DNA from: Treponema sp. UBA937 | GTDB lineage: Bacteria; Spirochaetota; Spirochaetia; Treponematales; Breznakiellaceae | Direction: 5' to 3' | Assembly (NCBI GenBank): GCA_002293455.1 | Contig: DBDH01000021.1 | Coordinates: 1-33,757, forward strand | DNA: 33,757 nt | Shown: positions 15,169-23,709 of the stretch, piece by piece | How positions within the stretch are numbered: the first letter of the stretch is position 1 | Layout: the number at the start of each line of letters is the position of its first letter | Made by a program: the position numbers and the translations under genes | Notes under the pieces: generated by a model | Seen by the model: the letters and a program-made list of their open reading frames with translations, nothing else | What the model was told of the DNA's origin: nothing | Databases searched by the model: none

Positions 15169-16590
15169 TTAATTCTTCCATGACTCTAACGCTTCTCTTA
15201 AGAGTCCTCGGTCAATACCCCAGTTCTGTCCGAACCTATTGAGGAGGAAATCCGATAGGCGCATAAAATGCCGGAAGACAGGTTTATCTTCGGGAAATAT
15301 TTTTTCCGAAAGATCGTCGAAATGTCCGCGGTTAACAATGAGTTCCCAAAAGCGGGCAAAGTTTTTCATTCTGTCCATTTCTTCTTTGCTGATAACATTT
15401 GTTTCTATGACATCGTAAGGCGGTTCAGAAGAATAACGCATTCCGTAATCTTTGTCTCTTCCGCAAATCGGCGTCCCCGGAAGGCGTTTCAATATTCCCA
15501 TTTGGATTTCCGTAGGACGGACCGACCAGAGCCGGTCGAAACCTTCGGCAAATGATGCATAATTTTCGCCGGGAAGTCCCGCGATAAGATCGGCATGAAC
15601 GATTGCTTTTGTTTCATTTTTTAAAAAAGCGAGGCTTTCCAATTCTTTTTCCGGGTCGCTTGGTCTCGCGATAATTTTTGCGGTTTCGGGATTAAATGTT
15701 TGTATGCCGACTTCAAGGCGGAGACTTCCTTCGGGAAATTGTGTAAGGAGAGGACGAAGTTCGTCCGGAAAACGTGACGGCAGCATTTCAAAATGAACAT
15801 ACATGGAAGGTTTCAGGTTGTTAAGAAAAAAAATCAAAATCTCTTTTGCGCGCCGCATATCCAAATTAAAACTTCTGTCAAGAAATTTAAAACCTTTTGC
15901 TCCCCGGTCAATCAACTGTTTCATATTTTTTAAGAAATCATCCAAAGGAAAATAACGAACCTGTCTGTCTAAAGAACTCAAACAAAACTCGCAGCCGAAA
16001 GGACAGCCCCTGGATGATTCAACATAGACTAGTTTTCGGGAAACATCTTCCTCTGTGTAAAGCCGGTAAGCACTCTCAATCTTTTCCAGATTCACATGAC
16101 TTGACGTTATCATTTTTCCATCAAGGGATTGTATACATCGATTTTTTTTCAATTGATCTTCAATTGATTCGGCACTGTGATGAGGATTATCCGCTAAAAC
16201 AATTTCGCAAAGTCCGCGGAAAACATCTTCCCCTTCCCCGCGAATAATCCAATCGGCCGCTTTATAAAGCGGCGAATCTTCTTCAAGCTGTCCGGCTTCC
16301 GGTCCGCCTAAAATAATCACCGGCTTTTGTGTTTCTTCATTCCAAAGATGTTTCAGTCTGCCGAGGACTTCCAGGGTCTGCACGTGATTCCAAATCGACA
16401 CGGATATTCCAAGAATTTTTGGTTTCGCGTTAAAAATATTTTGCAGCTTTTCTTCCAAAGGCTGACGAAGCGCGAATTCTAAAATCGTTGACCGGGATTC
16501 AAGACTGCCGAGATTCGCTTTCAGCAGACGCAGAGCAAGAGACGGATGAATCCATTTAGCGTTAATTGTTGTAAGTAAAATATCCGGCAT
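15169..16590 (-). CDS. B12-binding domain radical SAM protein (DUF4080 type)
   Basis: The 473-aa protein begins with a cobalamin-binding-like Rossmann domain (residues 1-135; ILLTTINAKWIHPSLALRLLKANL, LGISVSIWN, ILGGPEAG), continues with a radical SAM core whose CxxxCxxC motif is Cys196-Cys200-Cys203 (SRGCPFGCEFC), and ends with a C-terminal domain like DUF4080. No typical B12 DxHxxG motif is apparent, so cofactor binding is uncertain. Such proteins use a 4Fe-4S cluster and SAM; the substrate is unknown. It begins 8 bases after the deoxyribonucleotidase-like gene and lacks a clear ribosome binding site. Residues 178-182 are encoded by another chance or dispersed copy of the TTACACAGAGGAA motif. 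Confidence 0.87.
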   Translation of the reverse strand: MPDILLTTINAKWIHPSLALRLLKANLGSLESRSTILEFALRQPLEEKLQNIFNAKPKILGISVSIWNHVQTLEVLGRLKHLWNEETQKPVIILGGPEAGQLEEDSPLYKAADWIIRGEGEDVFRGLCEIVLADNPHHSAESIEDQLKKNRCIQSLDGKMITSSHVNLEKIESAYRLYTEEDVSRKLVYVESSRGCPFGCEFCLSSLDRQVRYFPLDDFLKNMKQLIDRGAKGFKFLDRSFNLDMRRAKEILIFFLNNLKPSMYVHFEMLPSRFPDELRPLLTQFPEGSLRLEVGIQTFNPETAKIIARPSDPEKELESLAFLKNETKAIVHADLIAGLPGENYASFAEGFDRLWSVRPTEIQMGILKRLPGTPICGRDKDYGMRYSSEPPYDVIETNVISKEEMDRMKNFARFWELIVNRGHFDDLSEKIFPEDKPVFRHFMRLSDFLLNRFGQNWGIDRGLLREALESWKN

Positions 16591-16598
16591 AAAAATTT

Positions 16599-17222
16599 CT
16601 AATGATGATCAACAGCCCCGAATAAATTGAGCGTACCGGTTTTCCATTCTTCCAAAGCATCCATGACGATGCTTTCTACTTCCTGCCAGTTGTTCGCGCG
16701 CGGACCATCAATTTTTGTATTCGTAGAATTTGAAAAGACAATCGTTCTGCATCCTTGTTTACGGAGCTGAACAATATTTAAAGGTGAATCATCAATGTAC
16801 AGATGAGCGCCGACCGCGCCTTTATCTTTCATAAAACAAAGATCCCAGTAGGGAATATCAAAATGATCGAGCCAATCAACCGTTTGTGTTATCGATGTAT
16901 TGTGAAAATATTTTAAGAAAAGCCGGTGAGTGATTATCCGTATTCTGATTCCGCGCGTGGAAAGTTTTCGCAATACGGCCGGCGCGTCCTTTACCGGCGG
17001 CATGATTCTGAAAAGATCGCGCTGCGTTACGGCGAATCGATGGAGCTTATCATAGCCGCCGTAATCTTTGATGCCCCATTCATCCAAACCGAACGACACA
17101 TTTTCGGGAAGATCGTCAAGCGGTTTATTAATCCATTCGGCGCAAATTTTTCTCATCGTTCCGTAAAAATCACCCACCACGCCGTCAAGATCGACGCCGA
17201 AAATGAAACTGCTTTCATCCAT
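16599..17222 (-). CDS. HAD-superfamily 5'(3')-deoxyribonucleotidase-like phosphatase (NT5C family)
   Basis: A 207-aa HAD protein with the nucleophile motif DLDGVVGDF (Asp11, Asp13), motif II in RIITHR, and the late motif YIDDSPLN holding the metal Asp pair. The order and size match the 5'(3')-deoxyribonucleotidase group, which removes phosphate from deoxynucleoside monophosphates, though family members vary in substrate. CTGGAGA lies 6 nt before the ATG. It stands between the OmpA-like gene upstream (36-base gap) and the radical SAM gene downstream and may share their transcript. Confidence 0.82.
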   Translation of the reverse strand: MDESSFIFGVDLDGVVGDFYGTMRKICAEWINKPLDDLPENVSFGLDEWGIKDYGGYDKLHRFAVTQRDLFRIMPPVKDAPAVLRKLSTRGIRIRIITHRLFLKYFHNTSITQTVDWLDHFDIPYWDLCFMKDKGAVGAHLYIDDSPLNIVQLRKQGCRTIVFSNSTNTKIDGPRANNWQEVESIVMDALEEWKTGTLNLFGAVDHH

Positions 17223-17258
17223 ACTATTTCTCCAGACATATCATGTTATCATATTTCA

Positions 17259-18476
17259 TTATTCCAGGATAGTTATTTCCACGCGGCGGTTGCGCCTTCT
17301 TCCTTCGTCGGTATTATTATCCCCGGCGGGTTTCGTTCCTCCCCAGCCTTTATAGATAAAACGGCCGGCGGAAATATTTCTGGCGCTCAGTTCATCCACA
17401 ATTTTTTTTGCCCGCTCGATAGAAAGTTCCATTTCTCCGTCAGGCCTTCCGACCGCCGCGGTGTGACCTTCAATCAAAATAAACCGGTCCGGAATTGTCT
17501 GCAAAATCCGCGCGATTTTTTCCAGGCGGATGTTTTCTTCCGGAAGAAGCTGTGCCGAATCGGCGGCAAAGCGTAAATCATTCAGCGTAAGTTTGATTCC
17601 TTCGGGAACCCTTGTCACCTCGATGTTTTGACCGGATTCAGGCAGCGCCTCCTGATCCGGTTTTTGTGAATCATCTTCAATGCCGAAATCTTTATTGATA
17701 GACGCGATCATTTCTTCACGATTCAGCGGCAGGGAACTTTCACCAAAACTCAGCGTAAAACCCCGGAAGCGGACGGTATTTCCTTCGGCGAAAATGTAGG
17801 TTTCATCCATCGTGTCCCGCATCATAAGCGGAAGCCCATCGGAAACCCGGATAAGAATATCAACGGCATGGGTTCCATTGACGGCGGCAATTTCCCTGCC
17901 TCCCCGGAAACGGGTTGCATAGCGGGAAGAAATCCGGTACACGGGAATCTCTTTATATGTTTCAATCCCCCGGTATTCGTACTCCGCAAAAATCGGAACA
18001 GGTACCGGGTATCCCGTATTCAAAGGATCAACGGCTCTGACACCGGGAGCCGTCCACTTGCTTCCAGGCGAAACCGCTTCCGCGGGATATGCGGGAAATC
18101 CGCGCAAAGACGGAAAACCATAATCATCATCAATCTTGATATTTCCGTCTTTGTATATTTCAAAACTCACCGGAATAATCGCGTCCACCTCTTGCGCGCT
18201 CTGAACCATATCCCGAAGCGTTTCTTCCAAGACAAAAAAGTTCCCTTGATACAAAAGATGTTCCGTATCTTCGCCGGATTGCGGAATAATAGAAGCACGC
18301 ACTTCCCGATACACATGCCCGATATATTTTCCGTTATCGTAGCGGGACCAATTCGATTTATCTATCACCGTGTAAGGACCGGTTTGTTCCAGCCCAAGAC
18401 GCACAGATTCGGATTGAGCAAAGATCATACCCGCGAAAAAAGATAAGCATACAATCTTGCAAAATATTGTTTTCAT
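17259..18476 (-). CDS. exported OmpA-family protein
   Basis: The 405-aa protein has a signal peptide at residues 1-20 (MKTIFCKIVCLSFFAGMIFA, cut before QSES). Residues ~21-260 form a beta-rich domain of unknown function. Residues ~290-405 are an OmpA C-terminal domain: LTLNDLRFAADSAQLLPEE, ILIEGHTAAVGRPDGEMELSIERAKKIVDEL and NNTDEGRRRNRRVEI, which bind peptidoglycan in family members. The layout suggests a periplasmic protein anchoring to the cell wall. The start has no Shine-Dalgarno; TATAAT at 18485-18480 lies just 3 nt upstream of the ATG. It is divergent from glycerate kinase. Confidence 0.88.
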   Translation of the reverse strand: MKTIFCKIVCLSFFAGMIFAQSESVRLGLEQTGPYTVIDKSNWSRYDNGKYIGHVYREVRASIIPQSGEDTEHLLYQGNFFVLEETLRDMVQSAQEVDAIIPVSFEIYKDGNIKIDDDYGFPSLRGFPAYPAEAVSPGSKWTAPGVRAVDPLNTGYPVPVPIFAEYEYRGIETYKEIPVYRISSRYATRFRGGREIAAVNGTHAVDILIRVSDGLPLMMRDTMDETYIFAEGNTVRFRGFTLSFGESSLPLNREEMIASINKDFGIEDDSQKPDQEALPESGQNIEVTRVPEGIKLTLNDLRFAADSAQLLPEENIRLEKIARILQTIPDRFILIEGHTAAVGRPDGEMELSIERAKKIVDELSARNISAGRFIYKGWGGTKPAGDNNTDEGRRRNRRVEITILE

Positions 18477-18590
18477 GTTATTATATCTTCGGATATGTTG
18501 ATGTGAGAGGCAAGTCCTAAATGTCAGAGCCTCATCATATTAATATTTCCGCTCACCTGTTTCAGATTTGTGTAGTCAATAGGAGGATAT

Positions 18591-19733
18591 ATGAAAGTGT
18601 TAATTGCCCCTGATTCATTTAAAGGGAATATGTCCGCTTTAGAAGTCTGCCGCGCCATTGCCGAGGGAATACACAGGGCTGATAAAACGATTTCCATACG
18701 CCAGGTTCCCTTAGCCGACGGCGGAGAAGGAACCGCGAAAGCAATCACCGAATCCAGAGATGGTGACTTTATTCCGGTGAAAGTCCGCGGGCCGCTTGGC
18801 GATCCCGTAGAATCATATTTCGGATTGATTAACAATGGAAGGACCGCCGTTGCGGATATGGCTTCCGCTTCGGGAATTGAACTTATCAGCAGGGACAGAC
18901 TGAATCCTATGAAAGCCGGCAGTTACGGCACGGGAGAATTAATCCGCGCGGTCCTTGAAAAGGGCATTACAGAAATGATTATCGGCATCGGCGGAAGCGC
19001 GACAAATGACGGCGGAATCGGAATGCTGAAAGCGCTTGGATACCGTTTCCTGGACGATCAAGGCGGCGAAATTAATGAAGAAGGCGGCGAAGCTCTGGGG
19101 AAGATAACAGAAATCGATGTTAAGGGAGCCCATCCCAGATTGAAACATCTTTCCATAAGAATCGCCTGCGATGTGACGAATCCGCTTTTGGGACCGCGCG
19201 GAGCGTCGGCGGTGTTCGGGCCGCAGAAAGGCGCTAGTCCGGAAATGATAGAAATCCTTGACGCGGGATTGGCAAAACTTAAAACCGCCTGGATAAACGC
19301 CGGACTCTGCGATGAAGAAGATAAACCCGGCGACGGAGCGGCCGGAGGACTGGGAGCGGCCCTGCGCATCTGTCTTGGCGCAAAGATGGAATCCGGAGCA
19401 AAACTGGTGATGGACTCCGCCGGCTTTTTTGACGAGATTAAGGATTGTGATCTTGTGATTACCGGCGAAGGAATGACCGACGGACAAACCGCGGGCGGAA
19501 AATTATGTTCCGTGGTCGCAGATGAAAGTCACAAAGCGAATGTTCCTATCGCTCTTTTGTCCGGCGCGCTTGGGGGTGACGCGTCAAAATTGATGGACAG
19601 TTTCGATTACGCGGTATCGATTGCCTGCGGCCAGATCGGCCTTGACGCCATGATCAAAGACAGCCGGAGAGATTTATCCCTGGCGGCGGAAAATTTAATC
19701 AAAGCGGTTATGATCGGCAAAAAGATGAGGTAA
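18591..19733 (+). CDS. glycerate kinase (GlxK/GarK type)
   Basis: A 380-aa enzyme of the glycerate kinase type 1 family that phosphorylates D-glycerate with ATP to 2-phosphoglycerate in bacteria of this family. Recognisable blocks are the N-terminal KVLIAPDSFKGNMSALEVC, PLADGGEGT, the GSATNDGGIGMLKALGYRFLD block, GPRGASAVFGPQKGA, GAAGGLGAALR and VITGEGMTDGQTAGGK. Length matches the family. AGGAGG at 18581-18586 serves the ATG. It is a single gene; no glycerate-producing partner (tartronate semialdehyde reductase, glyoxylate carboligase) is nearby. It converges with the acyltransferase gene, with a 12-base gap. Confidence 0.95.
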   Translation: MKVLIAPDSFKGNMSALEVCRAIAEGIHRADKTISIRQVPLADGGEGTAKAITESRDGDFIPVKVRGPLGDPVESYFGLINNGRTAVADMASASGIELISRDRLNPMKAGSYGTGELIRAVLEKGITEMIIGIGGSATNDGGIGMLKALGYRFLDDQGGEINEEGGEALGKITEIDVKGAHPRLKHLSIRIACDVTNPLLGPRGASAVFGPQKGASPEMIEILDAGLAKLKTAWINAGLCDEEDKPGDGAAGGLGAALRICLGAKMESGAKLVMDSAGFFDEIKDCDLVITGEGMTDGQTAGGKLCSVVADESHKANVPIALLSGALGGDASKLMDSFDYAVSIACGQIGLDAMIKDSRRDLSLAAENLIKAVMIGKKMR

Positions 19734-19745
19734 CGCAAAAGTTGA

Positions 19746-20645
19746 TCAATGTTTAATTTTCTCAAGCAGCTCTTGCCGTTCGGCTTCCACATGATTGTGC
19801 ATGATTTCAAGTTCCGCCATGATCGCGTCAACTACTGCCTGCTTCTTATCATCGATGCCCGCCGCTTCAGCCTTAGCGCGGTGATGACTCCGGAATTCGG
19901 CGGTTGACGTAACCGGACCGGCGGTGTATTGCAAAATATCGGGAGTAATAAAATCATCCATCATGTTGCCTTCTTCGCGGACACGAAGCAGCTCGCCGTT
20001 GACCGCGATAAAACACATGTAATCGAAAGATTTAATGTAGGAATCGATCTCCCTGACGCCGCGTTTCGTGGACGGCTCCCAGGGCCGGTACCGGGTTCCG
20101 GCGGGAAATACCAGCACAAGTTTTCCCTGGGTTTTCAGCTCATTCAAAACTTTCATGGATGCCCGATTAATCGCGTTGCCCTGGATGCGTTCTTCCTTAT
20201 CCTTCACCGGATCGAGATGAAAAAGAGAACGTGAAGGATAAATAACCAGGCGGCTGTAAGCCGCGGTAAAAGCGGAAACAATAGGATCGGCACTCAGCTT
20301 CATGCCCGCGATGGCGACTATAGCATCTTCGACTTCTTTTCCGCCGTCAGGTTCCCGGCGTAAAAGATAACTAAAAGCCGGTAAATCAAAATTACTGTAA
20401 TGTTCCAAAAGCAAAAGACATGACGCGCCTTCGTTTGCCTTTTCCAACAGCGCGTTAAGGTTTTCGATGCCGTATATGCCGGAACCGGGCAAAGCTATAT
20501 CCACAAACATATTATCGATAAGCGGCAATAATTCCTTATTTGCTTTTTGATACACATTATCTTCTGTTACAGACAGATTTTTGGTTTTAGCAATACGCAC
20601 CACCTGTGCGATAATATCCTTGTAGGCTTCGCTTAACATTTCCAT
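19746..20645 (-). CDS. glycerol-phosphate acyltransferase family protein (PlsC-like)
   Basis: The 299-aa protein has the acyltransferase box HYSNFD with His82 and Asp87 (H-x4-D) and the downstream PAGTR block at residues 181-185 (VFPAGTRYRP), which in PlsB/PlsC relatives bind the glycerol phosphate. The N-terminal 70 residues are helical and no strong membrane segment is seen, so it may be peripheral. Likely role: transfer of an acyl group to glycerol 3-phosphate or lysophosphatidate in phospholipid synthesis; which of these cannot be told. No Shine-Dalgarno; a -10 TATACT ends 6 nt before the ATG. Confidence 0.82.
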   Translation of the reverse strand: MEMLSEAYKDIIAQVVRIAKTKNLSVTEDNVYQKANKELLPLIDNMFVDIALPGSGIYGIENLNALLEKANEGASCLLLLEHYSNFDLPAFSYLLRREPDGGKEVEDAIVAIAGMKLSADPIVSAFTAAYSRLVIYPSRSLFHLDPVKDKEERIQGNAINRASMKVLNELKTQGKLVLVFPAGTRYRPWEPSTKRGVREIDSYIKSFDYMCFIAVNGELLRVREEGNMMDDFITPDILQYTAGPVTSTAEFRSHHRAKAEAAGIDDKKQAVVDAIMAELEIMHNHVEAERQELLEKIKH

Positions 20646-20651
20646 GAAAGC

Positions 20652-20680
20652 AGTATAACTGTCTCAAAAAGAAAAATCAA
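20652..20680 (-). promoter_or_regulatory. promoter of acyltransferase gene, leaderless layout
   Basis: Minus strand: -35 TTGATT (20680-20675), 17-bp spacer, -10 TATACT (20657-20652), then 6 nt to the ATG at 20645. Confidence 0.55.
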
Positions 20681-20697
20681 TCTCAAAGATTACATAA

Positions 20698-20898
20698 TTA
20701 TTTTAATACGGGATGATACCCTTCGTCTTCGATGATTCTTTTGACCGCGGAATCCGGTTCGGCGCTCTCAACAATTACGGTTTTTGCGTCAAGATCAACC
20801 GAATACGAATCGGCTTTCCCCCAATTCTTTAAGGCTTCCTCGATATGCATTTTGCAGTGACCGCAGCTCATATCGGGAACGTTAAATGTATACTTCAT
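20698..20898 (-). CDS. heavy-metal-associated (HMA) domain protein, CopZ-like metallochaperone
   Basis: Sixty-six residues forming a single HMA domain (beta-alpha-beta-beta-alpha-beta) with the metal motif MSCGHC near residues 10-15 and the C-terminal EDEGYHPVLK that matches the family's DxGY block. Such proteins bind Cu(I) or other soft metals and deliver them to P-type ATPases, regulators or enzymes. The ATG at 20898 is chosen because AAGGGG (20910-20905) lies 6 nt upstream; an ATG at 20919 would overlap that site. No copper ATPase is in the window. It lies downstream of, and in the same direction as, the efflux operon, but a 140-base gap with a hairpin separates them. Confidence 0.88.
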   Translation of the reverse strand: MKYTFNVPDMSCGHCKMHIEEALKNWGKADSYSVDLDAKTVIVESAEPDSAVKRIIEDEGYHPVLK

Positions 20899-20948
20899 AG
20901 CTAACCCCTTCTTACTCACAGTAATAATGCTTTCGTCTTTTCATGTAA

Positions 20949-20977
20949 AAGATAGCACAAAATTGATGATGTGTCGA
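20949..20977 (-). promoter_or_regulatory. probable promoter of the HMA protein gene
   Basis: Minus strand: -35 TCGACA (20977-20972), 17-bp spacer, -10 TATCTT (20954-20949). It would give a leader of about 44 nt. Moderate match only. Confidence 0.4.
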
Positions 20978-21014
20978 ACGTTTTTTTTGATTTTCTGTTG
21001 TTTCTGTTGACGTA

Positions 21015-21038
21015 ATTGCAAAAACTGGTTTTTGCAAT
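21015..21038 (-). terminator. hairpin directly after the efflux/two-component operon
   Basis: ATTGCAAAAAC (21015-21025) and GTTTTTGCAAT (21028-21038) are exact inverted repeats, 2 bases downstream of the response-regulator stop. In RNA it would fold as a 10-bp stem with a short loop. No strong U-tract follows on the minus strand, so it may stabilise the 3' end rather than terminate alone. Confidence 0.55.
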
Positions 21039-21040
21039 AT

Positions 21041-22372
21041 CTACAATCCGTAAAACTTTATTTTATTGATGATTGTTTTCCGGCTGACTCCAAGTTCTTC
21101 GGCGGCTTTGGTCCTGTTTCCATCGCATCGTTCCAGCGCGCTCTGGATGGCTTTTTTCTCAATGGATTCAAGAGAACCTGACATTTTCGTGTCATGTTTT
21201 CCGTCACTTTGAACGGCAGAAGACCGGTGAAGATCAATATCTTCGGCTTTAATCTCGTTTCCTTCACAATAGATAAGCGCCCGTTCAAGAATATTTTCCA
21301 GTTCCCGAATATTGCCGGGATAAGAATAAGCAAGGAGTTTTTCTTCCGCGGCGGCGGAAAAAAAATGAGGAACTTTCGCCATGCGCGCGGCGGCTTTATC
21401 CAGAAGAAATTTTCCCATAAGCAGAATATCATCACGCCGCTCCCGAAGCGGCGGAAGATTTATCCTGAACACATTAAGCCGGTAGTACAAATCTTCACGG
21501 AAACTTCCCGCTTTCACAATGGATTCTATGTCTTTGTTTGTCGCGGAGATAATCCGGGCATTTATCGGAATGTCGCTTGTTCCGCCGAGGCGCCTGATTT
21601 TTCTTTCCTGAAGAACCCGGAGAAGTTTTACTTGAAGCGGCATGGGCATTTCACCGATTTCATCGAGGAAGAGCGTTCCCCTTCCAGCAAGTTCAAACAA
21701 ACCTATTTTGCGCGCGTGAGCTCCGGTAAAAGCTCCTTTTTCATGACCGAACAATTCACTTTCCATAAGGCTGTCATGAATACCGCCGATGTTGACCGCC
21801 ACAAAAGGTTCCGCGCTTCGTTGTCCGCGTTTGTGGATTTCCTGGGCGGCAACTTCTTTACCGGTCCCGCTTTCTCCGGTAATCAATACCGTAACATCGG
21901 TGTCCGCAATTTTATCGATCTGTGCGGAGATAATTTTCATTGCGGCGCTTTCCCCAATCATGCCGTTTTCTTTTGCCGATGTTCTCTTGCCTGCTTCAAT
22001 AAGGTCCTCGCGGCGTTTATTTTCTACAAGCCCTTTTAATTTGATGATAAGTTCATCGGGGTTGAAAGGCTTTGTAAGATAATCTTTAGCGCCGGCTTTG
22101 AGCGCGTTCACCGCGTCAGGAATTTCTCCGTGAGCGGAAATCATAATTACCGGCGTCAGGATTCCCCGCGAATTCATCCATTCCAATATTTCCTGTCCGC
22201 TCATTCCCGGAAGTTTCAGATCGAGGATCACCGCGTCGAAACGGTTGTTTTCCAAAAGGGCAAACGCTTCGGATCCGTCACCGGCGCCGGAAGATTCGAT
22301 GTTCTCAAGGCTAAGATACTTTCCAAGAGATTCACGAATATTTTTTTCATCATCTACTATTAACACGTGCAT
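21041..22372 (-). CDS. NtrC-family sigma-54 activating response regulator
   Basis: A 443-aa regulator in three domains. Receiver (1-120): acidic pair Asp7-Asp8, phosphoacceptor Asp51 (VILDLKLPG), TKPF. AAA+ domain (~140-370): Walker A GESGTGKE, sigma-54 contact loop GAFTGA, Walker B TLFLDEIGEM, and the NARIISATN and FREDLYYRLNVF blocks. C-terminal Fis-type helix-turn-helix (~400-443): ALERCDGNRTKAAEELGVSRKTI. It should hydrolyse ATP to open sigma-54 promoters when phosphorylated by the adjacent kinase. GAGGA lies 7-11 nt upstream; the gap to the kinase gene is 3 bases. The best target in view is the sigma-54 promoter at 28430-28445, which heads its own operon. Confidence 0.96.
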   Translation of the reverse strand: MHVLIVDDEKNIRESLGKYLSLENIESSGAGDGSEAFALLENNRFDAVILDLKLPGMSGQEILEWMNSRGILTPVIMISAHGEIPDAVNALKAGAKDYLTKPFNPDELIIKLKGLVENKRREDLIEAGKRTSAKENGMIGESAAMKIISAQIDKIADTDVTVLITGESGTGKEVAAQEIHKRGQRSAEPFVAVNIGGIHDSLMESELFGHEKGAFTGAHARKIGLFELAGRGTLFLDEIGEMPMPLQVKLLRVLQERKIRRLGGTSDIPINARIISATNKDIESIVKAGSFREDLYYRLNVFRINLPPLRERRDDILLMGKFLLDKAAARMAKVPHFFSAAAEEKLLAYSYPGNIRELENILERALIYCEGNEIKAEDIDLHRSSAVQSDGKHDTKMSGSLESIEKKAIQSALERCDGNRTKAAEELGVSRKTIINKIKFYGL

Positions 22373-22375
22373 CGT

Positions 22376-23692
22376 TTAATCCTCATGTGTGTATTCAGGA
22401 AAATTGATTCTAACCAGCGTTCCGCCGTTATTTTTTGATTCCAAATTGATTGTTCCTTTCGCGGCCTCGATAAACCGTTTACTGATGCTAAGCCCAATTC
22501 CTGTTCCGGTACTTTTGCTCGTAAAGAAAGGATCAAAAACTCTTTCCATATCTGATTCCGGTATTCCTTTTCCCTGGTCGCCGATTTCAATAATAATCCG
22601 GTTTCCATTTTTACAAATAGAACATTCAATGGTATTTTTTTCTCCGCCGGATTCCAATGCATTGCGGATAACATTTTCAAAAACGGACCGGGCGCGGTCG
22701 GCATCAATGAAAACCAGGAAATCTTTTTGATTACCGTCGCAAGTAATATTCATTCCGCAAAGCCGAAAAAATGTTTCCTGTAACAATTCTTTCACATCCA
22801 GGCGGACAGGGAAACCAACCGCATCGCGAAGATAATCATTCACGCGGTATACCAAAGCAGAAATTCTGTCAACTTCCTCTTCGATAATATTGATTTCTGC
22901 TTCTCCGTTTTTATCCAAAGAACTGACCGGGGAAAAAAGTTTGCGGAGAATTCCTGTTTGAAGCCTAATAGAAAGAAGCGGGTTTTTTATTTCATGCGCC
23001 AGGGTGCTTGCGGCAGTTCCCAGAACAACAAGATTTTTCTGCGCGTCAATCCGTTCCCGGTATTCGATATTTCTCAGATACAGTTTCCGTATGTAAAAAA
23101 TGAGAAACAACAGAGCTAATTCACAAAGGGGAAAAAAGATCCTTGCCAAATTAATGGTATGCCAATAATCAGGATGGTATATATCGATGTAGAAATACTT
23201 GGCGGTATCAAGTGAATTGAAAAAGAAATTTCTCGGCGCTTCTTCGGGTCTCATCATACCGCGATGATTTTCCTGACGAGGCTGCATCCTGGGAACGCGG
23301 CGGCCGATATTCAAAATAAATTGTATCGAACGGCTTTTCTGCTCACCGATAGTGTAACGGCCGTATCTTGATTCATGTACGTTTTGTAAAATCGTTTCGT
23401 CAAAAACTTCGGGGGCTTTTCCCCAGCGGTACAGCGAACTTAAATCGGTGCGGTAAATGGCAAGACCGATAATGCTTTCCTTCAAGGCAGGCGTTGCTTC
23501 TATCGCGGAACCGTAATCACTATAATCCTGAAGGCTGGTAAACAGACGGCTGAAAATTTGTTCATTGAAATTATCCCGGACAAGCCGGGCACGATCCCGC
23601 ATAACGCCGAAAATAAAAACCGTTAACGCGGAAAACATAATAAAGCAAAATACCGCGGCGAGGCATGATGAAATTTTTACAGATATTTTCAT
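22376..23692 (-). CDS. membrane sensor histidine kinase
   Basis: A 438-aa kinase: membrane segment at ~8-30, extracytoplasmic sensor domain ~31-182, second membrane segment ~183-201, then HisKA with phosphoacceptor His233 (LAHEIKNPLLSIRLQTG), and an ATPase domain with N box NVIRNALES, G1 GDQGKGIP, F box FDPFFTSKSTGTGIGLSISKR and the final G block. The sensor domain has no named fold that I recognise; its stretch at ~131-150 is rich in Arg, Met, Gln and His. It is cotranscribed with the NtrC-type regulator and the efflux genes. GAGGA precedes the ATG, 17 bases after the tolC-like gene. Confidence 0.95.
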   Translation of the reverse strand: MKISVKISSCLAAVFCFIMFSALTVFIFGVMRDRARLVRDNFNEQIFSRLFTSLQDYSDYGSAIEATPALKESIIGLAIYRTDLSSLYRWGKAPEVFDETILQNVHESRYGRYTIGEQKSRSIQFILNIGRRVPRMQPRQENHRGMMRPEEAPRNFFFNSLDTAKYFYIDIYHPDYWHTINLARIFFPLCELALLFLIFYIRKLYLRNIEYRERIDAQKNLVVLGTAASTLAHEIKNPLLSIRLQTGILRKLFSPVSSLDKNGEAEINIIEEEVDRISALVYRVNDYLRDAVGFPVRLDVKELLQETFFRLCGMNITCDGNQKDFLVFIDADRARSVFENVIRNALESGGEKNTIECSICKNGNRIIIEIGDQGKGIPESDMERVFDPFFTSKSTGTGIGLSISKRFIEAAKGTINLESKNNGGTLVRINFPEYTHED

Positions 23693-23709
23693 AAAACGTC
23701 CTCTTTCGC

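Noticed and set aside
21194..22039. 281-aa plus-strand ORF opposite the response regulator
   Set aside because: The minus strand encodes a complete NtrC-type regulator; the plus ORF is a shadow.
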